Shown here one piece after another: positions 1 through 4,527 of a DNA stretch of 8,446 nt. This DNA comes from an uncultured Bacteroidia bacterium (lineage in GTDB: Bacteria > Bacteroidota > Bacteroidia > Bacteroidales > CAJPTX01): contig CALHSW010000020.1 in assembly GCA_938038735.1 (NCBI GenBank), positions 1 to 8,446 on the forward strand, written 5' to 3'. The notes under the pieces were generated by a model. It saw nothing but the letters and a program-made list of their open reading frames with translations, was not told the origin of the DNA and made no database searches. Positions within the stretch are counted from its first letter, which is position 1; each line of letters starts with the position of its first letter. A program made the position numbers and the translations under genes.

Positions 1-2
1 CG

Positions 3-125
3 TTCCATGCGTACGGCTGCGTGGCGGCGGAGTCGGCCCACGTATCGGCGGCGGTGGGCATGCGGCGGGCGGCGCGGCTGGGGCAGGACGTGGCGTTAAA
101 AAGTGATAACATTAAAAAGGCGTAA
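3..125 (+). CDS. C-terminal end of an unrecognised phage protein (5' end outside window)
   Basis: An open frame enters from the left edge and ends at TAA 123-125. It gives about 40 residues, beginning FHAYGCVAAES and ending DNIKKA. The tail is rich in Ala, Arg and Lys and probably helical. The next gene starts only 2 nt after this stop, so the two are likely cotranscribed. I do not recognise a family from so short a piece. A structural or tail-module gene is plausible only from the position upstream of other phage genes. An internal ATG at 60 would make a very short peptide and is less likely than a truncated larger gene. Confidence 0.55.
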   Translation, partial: FHAYGCVAAESAHVSAAVGMRRAARLGQDVALKSDNIKKA

Positions 126-127
126 CG

Positions 128-742
128 ATGGGCGAAAGGGATTTCGGCGGTAATCGGGCGGGATTGGGTAACATTGCCCAAGAAAATGATTACATGGCCA
201 TGGGAATGACGAGCGAGCAGCGCGCGGCCTGGGGGCTGCTGCGCGGGGTGATCTTCGAGGAGATGCGGGCGGCGGGGTGCTGCGCGGAGTGGCTGGCGCG
301 GCTGGCGGGGGCGCGGGCGGTGGGGGAGGCGATGGCGATGCTGACGAGCTCGGAGGGGTTGGCGTTCTGCGCGGAGCGCGGGGTGCCCACGCTGGCCACG
401 ATGCGGGCGGCGGCGGGGGCGGTGAACCTGCCGTACTACGGGGTGTACGTGGACGGCGAGGGGGGCCCCTACGAGCGGTGGCGCCGCGGCGGGGCGGCGG
501 TCTTCGCGGGGCCGGCGCGGAGCGTGGTGCGCTGCATGCTGGGGGTGGTGTACGAGGTGCTGGCGCTGCACGGCGCGGAGGTGGAGGTGCACGTGGGCGC
601 GGGGGCGCGGGTGCACCTCCTGGCGGGGGCGGGGGGGCGGCTGCGGGTGCAGTCGATGGGGCCGCGGTGCAGCGTGGTGCGCTGGGAGAACGAATCGGCG
701 CGCTGGCGGGCGGTGCGCGGCGCGGGGGAGGTGGTGGAGTAG
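128..742 (+). CDS. Hypothetical phage protein, 204 aa
   Basis: I do not recognise this protein. It is rich in Ala, Gly, Arg and Val, has no clear signal peptide or membrane segment, and has no obvious catalytic motif. The strong preference for G in the third codon position (GCG, GTG, GGG, CTG) matches the phage genes later in the window and supports real coding. The first in-frame ATG (128) follows the previous stop by 2 nt and has a weak AAGG upstream. In-frame ATGs at 194, 200 and 206 are alternatives; the sequence after 206 (MTSEQRAAWG) reads like a more typical N-terminus, while residues 1-22 look less conserved in style. The C-terminal half has alternating hydrophobic residues that suggest beta strands. 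A promoter-like site follows the stop, so the gene probably ends this transcription unit. A role in virion structure is a guess from position only. Confidence 0.7.
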   Translation: MGERDFGGNRAGLGNIAQENDYMAMGMTSEQRAAWGLLRGVIFEEMRAAGCCAEWLARLAGARAVGEAMAMLTSSEGLAFCAERGVPTLATMRAAAGAVNLPYYGVYVDGEGGPYERWRRGGAAVFAGPARSVVRCMLGVVYEVLALHGAEVEVHVGAGARVHLLAGAGGRLRVQSMGPRCSVVRWENESARWRAVRGAGEVVE

Positions 743-758
743 GCTGACACCTTAACTA

Positions 759-790
759 TTTGCTAATCGCTACCATTTACCCTACCTTTG
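759..790 (+). promoter_or_regulatory. Bacteroidota-type promoter for the small membrane-protein gene
   Basis: TTTG at 759-762 and TACCTTTG at 783-790 are separated by 20 bp. This fits the TTTG / TAnnTTTG pattern of the primary sigma factor in Bacteroidota. The predicted transcript start is near 794, only about 5 nt before ATG 799, so the message would be almost leaderless if that codon is used. The site lies just after the stop of the 204-codon gene. Confidence 0.7.
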
Positions 791-798
791 CGCCCGAC

Positions 799-906
799 AT
801 GGCCTCCCACGCTTCCCGTAGGATCAGCGCACTCGGGGAGGCCTTTGAGTACCGTGGGGCGAGGCGGTTGGGCGGTGGCGGGCTTTCTTTTTGGTGCTGT
901 GCGTAA
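799..906 (+). CDS. Small 35-aa ORF: leader peptide or frameshifted 5' end of the membrane-protein gene
   Basis: The first ATG after the promoter opens a 35-codon frame (MASHASRRISALGEAFEYR...) that stops at TAA 904-906. Its N-terminal half looks like a normal cytoplasmic lead-in to a membrane segment, while its last residues (LSFWCCA) do not. The stop overlaps an ATG (TAATG, 904-908) in the frame of the downstream membrane protein. Two readings are possible. It may be a leader peptide translationally coupled to the next gene. Or it may be the true 5' end of that gene, separated by an indel in the five-T run at 888-892; one extra T would join LGGGGLSF directly to LVLCVMYTAF. The sequence alone does not decide. 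Confidence 0.4.
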   Translation: MASHASRRISALGEAFEYRGARRLGGGGLSFWCCA

Positions 907-1217
907 TGTACACGGCGTTCATGACCCTCGTGGTGCATGGGGATGGGCGCCGCCCCCGCTCGCACGAGGCTGGCGTGGCAGCGCGGGCGGTGCTGCGGCG
1001 GCTGGCTCGGCGGGTGACGATAGGGTTTGTGGTGGGGGCGGCGTGCGTGCTGGTGGCGGAGGAGTGGGGGGTGCATTCGGTGGAGCTGGGGTGGGGGCTG
1101 CGGCTCTCGCCCGGCGCGCTGGCGTTGGCGGTGGTGCTGTGCGCGCAGGCGCGGGTGTCGGTGGGATTTCTACAGCTGCACCTCCTGCGGGTACGCATCG
1201 ACGAGGATGCCCTCTAG
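906..1217 (+). CDS. Small integral membrane protein, unknown function
   Basis: This frame gives 103 residues from ATG 906, or 108 from TTG 891. The extra upstream residues (MVLCV) complete the first hydrophobic stretch. Three hydrophobic segments are visible: one at the N-terminus (around MYTAFMTLVV), one around TIGFVVGAACVLVA, and one around GALALAVVLCAQARV. They are separated by basic stretches such as RRPRSHE and RRLARR. The size and topology would suit a holin, an immunity or exclusion membrane protein, or an uncharacterised moron, but no family motif is recognised. The frame stays open upstream only to a TGA at 846, without a good start codon, which is why I suspect a frameshift or translational coupling with the 799-906 ORF. 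The gene has its own promoter and ends just before a hairpin at 1259. Confidence 0.6.
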   Translation: MYTAFMTLVVHGDGRRPRSHEAGVAARAVLRRLARRVTIGFVVGAACVLVAEEWGVHSVELGWGLRLSPGALALAVVLCAQARVSVGFLQLHLLRVRIDEDAL

Positions 1218-1258
1218 GGCGGCGGTCGGGCGTTACAATCTGTATACCAATCGGTTTG

Positions 1259-1283
1259 AACTATTCGGGATTCCCGAATGGTT
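1259..1283. terminator. Hairpin between convergent genes (candidate bidirectional terminator)
   Basis: AACTATTCGGG and CCCGAATGGTT pair over 11 positions (one G-T wobble) around an ATT loop. The hairpin lies between the stop of the + strand membrane-protein gene (1217) and the stop of the minus-strand partner gene (1307). There is no long T tract on either side, so it may be an imperfect terminator or an RNA-stabilising structure. Its place at a convergent junction favours termination. Confidence 0.5.
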
Positions 1284-1306
1284 GGGTTTCGTGCCTTTTC
1301 CTTCGG

Positions 1307-1741
1307 CTACTTCCTTTTGCCGTGGCGGTAGAGGGTGTTGATTCTGGCCTCGATGCCGATGATGTAGAAAACGCCGCCGAGGAGTACGCCCGCCATGGCG
1401 CGGTTGTCGCCCGCGGCGCGGAAAACGGTGAGTTTCTCCACCTCTTCGAATCCGTCCCGCGCGGCTCGCTGCACGGCGGGGGCGAACTGCGGGAGGGGAA
1501 TCTTCTCCGTGCCGATTATGGAGTGGCGGTCGGCGGTGGCGCATTCGGGGAGGCTGCGGCCGGATATCGTTTTGAGTCTGCCGAGGAGTTTAATGAAAAA
1601 GGTGGCGTCAGGGCATTCGCAGTAGGACTCCTCCACGAGATGCTTGAAGCTGAACGTAATCCCCTCCTCTTCCTGCCGTGGCGCGCCGATGCGCAGCAGG
1701 GGCGTAGCACCGCGGCGCGATTTACTGATTCGCCCCGCCAC
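1307..1741 (-). CDS. Putative toxin partner of Panacea antitoxin, copy 1 (144 aa)
   Basis: The gene follows the Panacea stop by 2 nt and most likely starts at GTG 1741. The second copy has a GTG at the same place and exactly the same length. The protein has an FSFKHL motif near residue 30, a helix around FFIKLLGRLKTIS, a short HSIIGTE stretch, and a C-terminal block from KLTVFRAAGDNR to the end containing FYIIGIEA and NTLYRH. This order resembles, from memory, small uncharacterised proteins with a C-terminal FYIvWlDp.H.LY motif. The C-terminal block has a hydrophobic run (AMAGVLLGGVFYIIG) that could instead be membrane-active. Overall it is about 58% identical to copy 2 by hand count, but 40 of the last 41 residues match. 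Toxicity is inferred from the two-gene layout with a Panacea protein. No nuclease, Fic or synthetase motif is visible. A longer open frame reaching back to 1831 only overlaps the Panacea gene. Confidence 0.75.
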   Translation of the reverse strand: MAGRISKSRRGATPLLRIGAPRQEEEGITFSFKHLVEESYCECPDATFFIKLLGRLKTISGRSLPECATADRHSIIGTEKIPLPQFAPAVQRAARDGFEEVEKLTVFRAAGDNRAMAGVLLGGVFYIIGIEARINTLYRHGKRK

Positions 1742-1743
1742 GG

Positions 1744-2193
1744 CTAGTCGTCGATGCGGGATTTGAAGTGGCGCTGCATGGCCGCCTGGGTAATCTCGGT
1801 GCCCTTGCCGCAGCTCCACGCCGCCTTCCAAGGGGCTTCCTCGTGGGTCATGCGCATAAGCGCGGAGGCGGAGTAGGCGCTAAAGGTGTCGTACACGTTG
1901 AGGAAGAAATCGCGCCGCTCTTCCGTTGCGAAGGCGATGGTTTTTCCCTCCTTCTCAATGTTGAACGGGTCGCGGCCGTAACGCTTGAAGGCGTGGTAGA
2001 TTTCGGGGACCACGGGCCCGTACGCCCAGGCCTCCACCCGCTCCGCGAAGAGGGGCTCGCCGTACTCCGCGAGCCAGAAGCCCTGGAGGTAGAATAGTAG
2101 CTTTTGCAGCTTGAGGTTGGTTATGAGGTCTCCGTGCTCCTCGTCGGTTAGCGCGATCACCATGCGCGCCACGTCCATCGCCTTGTACACCAT
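1744..2193 (-). CDS. Panacea-domain antitoxin (SocA/GepA-like, DUF4065), copy 1
   Basis: The 149-residue protein is a compact Panacea domain. Diagnostic stretches are LITNLKLQKLLFY (residues 23-35), QGFWLAEYGEPLFAERVEAW (37-56) and YGPVVPEIYHAFKRYG (58-73). They match the family signature of a KLQKLLYY-type helix, a G.PLF.E..EAW segment and a YGPV.P..Y turn. The family includes SocA, the proteolytic adaptor antitoxin of Caulobacter, and antitoxins that neutralise many unrelated toxin folds by direct binding. There is no separate DNA-binding domain, so autoregulation is not evident. ATG 2193 is preceded by AAAGGAGAG, a good ribosome-binding site. The gene is first in its cassette, directly followed by the putative toxin, as expected for an antitoxin-first operon. 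By hand alignment it is about 64% identical to copy 2. The central and C-terminal parts, which would contact the partner, differ most. Confidence 0.9.
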   Translation of the reverse strand: MVYKAMDVARMVIALTDEEHGDLITNLKLQKLLFYLQGFWLAEYGEPLFAERVEAWAYGPVVPEIYHAFKRYGRDPFNIEKEGKTIAFATEERRDFFLNVYDTFSAYSASALMRMTHEEAPWKAAWSCGKGTEITQAAMQRHFKSRIDD

Positions 2194-2218
2194 TGGTTTG
2201 CTCTCCTTTCCTTCGGGG

Positions 2219-2249
2219 CAAAGGTAGCGCAGGGGCGGCGCATTTCAAA
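2219..2249 (-). promoter_or_regulatory. Bacteroidota-type promoter of cassette copy 1
   Basis: Read on the minus strand, TTTG (2249-2246) and TACCTTTG (2226-2219) are separated by 19 bp. The predicted leader to ATG 2193 is about 22 nt and carries a GGAG-type ribosome-binding site. The -33 box lies inside an imperfect-centre palindrome, CATTT-TG-AAATG (2241-2252), that is also present in copy 2 and could be an operator. Confidence 0.8.
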
Positions 2250-2308
2250 ATGTGCATTTATAAAGTAATCATGTGTAGAGGCGGGGGTTGGTAGCTTTTT
2301 TTCTTCGG

Positions 2309-2743
2309 CTACTTCCTTTTGCCGTGGCGGTAGAGGGTGTTGATTCTGGCCTCAATGCCGATGATGTAGAAGATGCCGCCGAGGAGTACGCCCGCCATGG
2401 CGCGGTTATCGCCCGCGGCGCGGAAAACGGTGAGTTTTCCAATGTCTCCGAATCCCTCTTTGGCGGTTCGCTGCACGGCGGGGGCGAACATTTCCATCGG
2501 GAGGACTTCGGTGCCGATCACCGTGTGATGCCCCGCCACCCAGCACTCCTTCACGGCGTGGCGGGAGATTTCCCGCAGCCGGTCGAGAAGCCCCACGAAA
2601 AAAGAGGCGTCGGCGTGCCCTGCGTAGAGCGAGCGGTCGAGATGCTTAAAGCTGAACACCAAATGCCTTTCCTCTTCGCCCAGCCAGCGTACGCTCGGGG
2701 GTGTCGACTCGGCGCGGTTGCTCAGCGGAACTCTTTTGACCAC
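2309..2743 (-). CDS. Putative toxin partner of Panacea antitoxin, copy 2 (144 aa)
   Basis: This is a paralogue of the copy 1 partner with identical length, a GTG start at 2743 and a 2-nt gap from the Panacea stop. The same order of motifs is seen: FSFKHLD near residue 30, FFVGLLDRLREIS, HTVIGTE, FAPAVQR, then KLTVFRAAGDNR, FYIIGIEA and NTLYRHGKRK. The first 29 residues are almost unrelated to copy 1, the middle is about half identical, and the last 41 residues differ once (V/I before FYIIG). This suggests a conserved functional C-terminus and a diversified N-terminal part that may set antitoxin or target specificity. No known toxin catalytic motif is recognised. It is not obviously damaged, so both copies may be active. 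Confidence 0.75.
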   Translation of the reverse strand: MVKRVPLSNRAESTPPSVRWLGEEERHLVFSFKHLDRSLYAGHADASFFVGLLDRLREISRHAVKECWVAGHHTVIGTEVLPMEMFAPAVQRTAKEGFGDIGKLTVFRAAGDNRAMAGVLLGGIFYIIGIEARINTLYRHGKRK

Positions 2744-2745
2744 GG

Positions 2746-3195
2746 CTAGTCGTCGATGCGCCCCAGGAAGTTTTTCCGCATGGCCTCGTGGGTGATCTCG
2801 GTGCCGTGGCCTTTAGCCCAGGCTGTTTGCCACGCGGGCTCCTCGTGCGATAGGCGCACCAGCCCGGAGGCGGAGTACTGCACGAACACCTCGTAGACGC
2901 TGTAGAAGAAGCGTTCGCGCTCCGCCGGCGCGAAGTGCATTTCGCGCCCCTCCTTCTGCACGTCGAGGGCGGTGCGGCCGTACCCCTTGAAGCGGTCGTA
3001 CACCGCGGGGACCACGGGGCCGTACGTCCAGGCCTCCACCCGCTCCGCGAAGAGGGGCTCGCCGTACTCCGCGAGCCAGAAGCCCTGTTGGTAGAACAGC
3101 AGCTTCTGCAGCTTGAGGTTGGTTATGAGGTCACCCTGCTCGGTGTTGGTCTGCCAAATGAGCAGCCGCGCTATGTCCATCGCCTTGTACACCAT
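2746..3195 (-). CDS. Panacea-domain antitoxin (SocA/GepA-like, DUF4065), copy 2
   Basis: This 149-residue Panacea protein is the same length as copy 1. The signature is intact: GDLITNLKLQKLLFY (residues 21-35), QGFWLAEYGEPLFAERVEAW (37-56) and YGPVVP (58-63). The family role, known from other systems, is neutralisation of a cognate toxin by direct binding. Differences from copy 1 cluster in residues 8-20 and 64-145, while residues 21-63 are nearly identical. That pattern fits diverged partner recognition on a common scaffold. ATG 3195 is followed by GTG, and GGAAAGGAGAG lies upstream as ribosome-binding site. The gene is the first of its cassette and is divergent from the coiled-coil gene at 3392, with the two promoters about 60-120 bp apart. 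Confidence 0.9.
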   Translation of the reverse strand: MVYKAMDIARLLIWQTNTEQGDLITNLKLQKLLFYQQGFWLAEYGEPLFAERVEAWTYGPVVPAVYDRFKGYGRTALDVQKEGREMHFAPAERERFFYSVYEVFVQYSASGLVRLSHEEPAWQTAWAKGHGTEITHEAMRKNFLGRIDD

Positions 3196-3220
3196 GGTTT
3201 GCTCTCCTTTCCTTCGGGGG

Positions 3221-3251
3221 CAAAGGTAGCGCGGGGGCGGCGCATTTCAAA
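3221..3251 (-). promoter_or_regulatory. Bacteroidota-type promoter of cassette copy 2
   Basis: On the minus strand TTTG (3251-3248) and TACCTTTG (3228-3221) are 19 bp apart, the same as in copy 1. The sequence between and around them is almost identical to copy 1, including the CATTT-TG-AAATG palindrome at 3243-3254 over the -33 box. The two cassettes are therefore expected to be co-regulated. Confidence 0.8.
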
Positions 3252-3308
3252 ATGTATATTTATTCGGTAATCATATGCTTAGGCTGGGGCGGTAGCGTAT
3301 CGGAATGG

Positions 3309-3341
3309 TTTACGGGGTAACCGTATTTATTGCTACATTTG
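3309..3341 (+). promoter_or_regulatory. Probable promoter for the coiled-coil membrane protein
   Basis: TACATTTG at 3334-3341 is a full match to the Bacteroidota -7 box. The upstream element is weaker: TTTA at 3309-3312, 21 bp away. The transcript would start near 3345, leaving a leader of about 47 nt that contains a 7-codon ORF (3372-3395) overlapping the start codon of the gene. Confidence 0.55.
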
Positions 3342-3371
3342 CGGGGAGAGCAAAGTGTTTAACGTGAAACC

Positions 3372-3395
3372 ATGAAAGGGAGGCAAAGGCAATGA
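3372..3395 (+). other. Seven-codon upstream ORF overlapping the next start (ATGA)
   Basis: ATG 3372 opens MKGRQRQ and ends at TGA 3393-3395, overlapping ATG 3392 of the coiled-coil gene. This could couple translation, or be chance in a purine-rich leader that also holds the GGGAGG ribosome-binding site for 3392. Confidence 0.25.
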
Positions 3396-3778
3396 AGGAC
3401 CAGGTGTTGGCGGCGGTGCTGGGGGTGGCGGTGGCGCTGTTCGGGGGGCTGAACATTTTTCAGTTCATCTTTTTCCGCAGCACGCGGCGCAAGTACAACG
3501 CGGAGGGGCTGGGCGCGGAGATCGACGCGAACCACAAGAACATTGATTTGATGCAGGACCAGATCGACTACTTCACAAAGAAGTTCGCGGAGATCCAGGC
3601 GGATTACTTTGAGCTCTCAGAGAAGCACCGGGAGCTGCTGCGGCACCATTCTGACGAGATGGCGCAGCTGAACGCAGAGGTGAAGCGGCTGAGCGGGGAG
3701 ATGGAGGAGCTGCGGGAGGAGAACGAGGAGCTGCGGCGGGTGAACGCGGAGCTGCGGCGGCGGCTGGGGGAGCAGTAG
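3392..3778 (+). CDS. Membrane-anchored coiled-coil protein upstream of endolysin
   Basis: The 128-residue protein has one strongly hydrophobic segment at about residues 5-28 (VLAAVLGVAVALFGG, then FQFIFF). A basic RSTRRK follows, then a long, charged, heptad-like helix from about residue 50 to the end, rich in Glu, Leu and Arg (EMEELREENEELRR). By the positive-inside rule the coiled coil would lie in the cytoplasm, which argues against an inner-membrane spanin, whose coiled coil is periplasmic. Small proteins of this architecture are common near amidase genes in Bacteroidota phages. A holin-associated or tail-assembly role is possible but unproven. The start at 3392 has GGGAGG 8 nt upstream. 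The gene has its own promoter and is followed by a strong hairpin. Confidence 0.75.
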   Translation: MKDQVLAAVLGVAVALFGGLNIFQFIFFRSTRRKYNAEGLGAEIDANHKNIDLMQDQIDYFTKKFAEIQADYFELSEKHRELLRHHSDEMAQLNAEVKRLSGEMEELREENEELRRVNAELRRRLGEQ

Positions 3779-3787
3779 CGGGGCGGG

Positions 3788-3816
3788 GCAGGTGGCTACA
3801 GCGTGTAGCCATCTGC
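3788..3816 (+). terminator. Strong 13-bp hairpin between coiled-coil gene and amidase
   Basis: GCAGGTGGCTACA and TGTAGCCATCTGC pair fully (one G-U) around a three-base GCG loop, 10 nt after the stop of the coiled-coil gene. No T tract follows, so it may be a factor-assisted terminator, an attenuator tuning amidase expression, or an mRNA-stabilising end. Confidence 0.55.
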
Positions 3817-3897
3817 TGGGGCTGCGCGTTTCGGGCAGCGATACTTTGGGCGTAAGGGGTTACGATTGGCGGAAAAACGATTAATAGGCAAACGGAT

Positions 3898-4521
3898 ATG
3901 GGAACGAACGGATGGTTGGTGCTGCTGGATAACGGCCACGGGCGGGAGACGCCGGGCAAGGCGAGCCCCGATGGGGCGCTGCAGGAGTGGGAGTGGACGC
4001 GGGCGATGGCGGTGCGCGTGGGGCTAGAGCTGGCGCGGGCGGGGATCGCGAGCGAGCGGCTGGTGCCGGAGGCGGAGGACGTGCCGCTGGCGGTGCGGGC
4101 GGCGCGGGCGAACCGCGCGGCGCGGGAGGCGGCGGGGCGCGGCATGCGGGCGGTGCTGGTGTCGCTGCACTGCAACGCGAGCGGGGACGGCAAGACGTGG
4201 ATGGCGGCGCGCGGGTGGCAGGTGCACGCGGCGCGGCGCGCAAGCGCGCAGACCCACCGGCTGGCGGGCTGCCTCGCGGAGGCGATGCCGGGCGAGTTCG
4301 TCACGGTGCGCATGCCGAAAGCGGGGCAGCCGTGGTGGGAGAACGACTTCTACATCCTGGCGCACACGGAATGCCCCGCGGTGCTGACCGAAAATCTCTT
4401 CATGGATAATCGGGACGACTGCCGCATGCTGCTCACGGAGGAGTGGCAGGGGCGGCTGGCGCGGGCGCACGCGGCGGGGGTGGCACGCTACATCGCGGGG
4501 GACGACCCCGCAAAGGGGTAG
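3898..4521 (+). CDS. N-acetylmuramoyl-L-alanine amidase (Amidase_3), phage endolysin
   Basis: This enzyme would hydrolyse the amide bond between N-acetylmuramic acid and L-alanine in peptidoglycan, for host lysis. The 207 residues form one Amidase_3 domain with the expected zinc and catalytic residues. They are H14 in LLDNGHG, E30 in LQEWEWTR, H91 in VSLHCNAS, and E165 in LTENLFMDN. There is no signal peptide or separate cell-wall-binding domain, so release to the periplasm would need a holin or other membrane lesion. The coiled-coil or small membrane proteins in this window are candidates. ATG 3898 is chosen because the domain begins directly after it; the ribosome-binding site is weak. The next gene starts 6 nt downstream, so lysis and distal-tail genes are cotranscribed. 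A virion-associated lysin role cannot be excluded, given its place beside tail genes. Confidence 0.92.
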   Translation: MGTNGWLVLLDNGHGRETPGKASPDGALQEWEWTRAMAVRVGLELARAGIASERLVPEAEDVPLAVRAARANRAAREAAGRGMRAVLVSLHCNASGDGKTWMAARGWQVHAARRASAQTHRLAGCLAEAMPGEFVTVRMPKAGQPWWENDFYILAHTECPAVLTENLFMDNRDDCRMLLTEEWQGRLARAHAAGVARYIAGDDPAKG

Positions 4522-4527
4522 GCAGTC

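Larger units (their letters stand above)
1301..2272 (-). repeat. Tandem duplication unit, copy 1 (972 bp)
   Basis: This unit covers the downstream cassette: promoter, Panacea gene and partner gene. Every landmark recurs 1002 bp further on in copy 2: both ends, both start codons, both stops and the promoter boxes. The two units are the same length and are separated by 30 bp (2273-2302). Similarity is patchy. The first 135 bp of the unit (end of the partner gene) differ at only four positions, and the promoter plus the 5' part of the Panacea gene are also very close. The middle of both genes is much more diverged. Confidence 0.85.
2303..3274 (-). repeat. Tandem duplication unit, copy 2 (972 bp)
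   Basis: This is the second unit of the duplicated cassette and the one transcribed first on the minus strand. It has the same length and internal spacing as copy 1, 1002 bp away. In the 5' leader a one-base loss (ATTGG versus ATGG next to the start codon) is balanced by an extra G beside the -7 box, keeping the spacing constant. Its right end (GTAATCAT, 3267-3274) matches 2265-2272 of copy 1. Confidence 0.85.

Noticed and set aside
788..1747. 319-codon + strand open frame
   Set aside because: It is low-complexity Gly/Ala-rich in its first third, and the rest is antisense to the toxin gene; the paralogous second cassette shows the real coding strand is minus.
1301..3274. Tandem repeat as a CRISPR or insertion sequence
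   Set aside because: Two 972-bp protein-coding units with promoters, no spacers, no transposase and no terminal inverted repeats.
3838..3846. TACTTTG before the amidase as a possible -7 box
   Set aside because: It is one base short of TAnnTTTG and has no TTTG element at the right distance.
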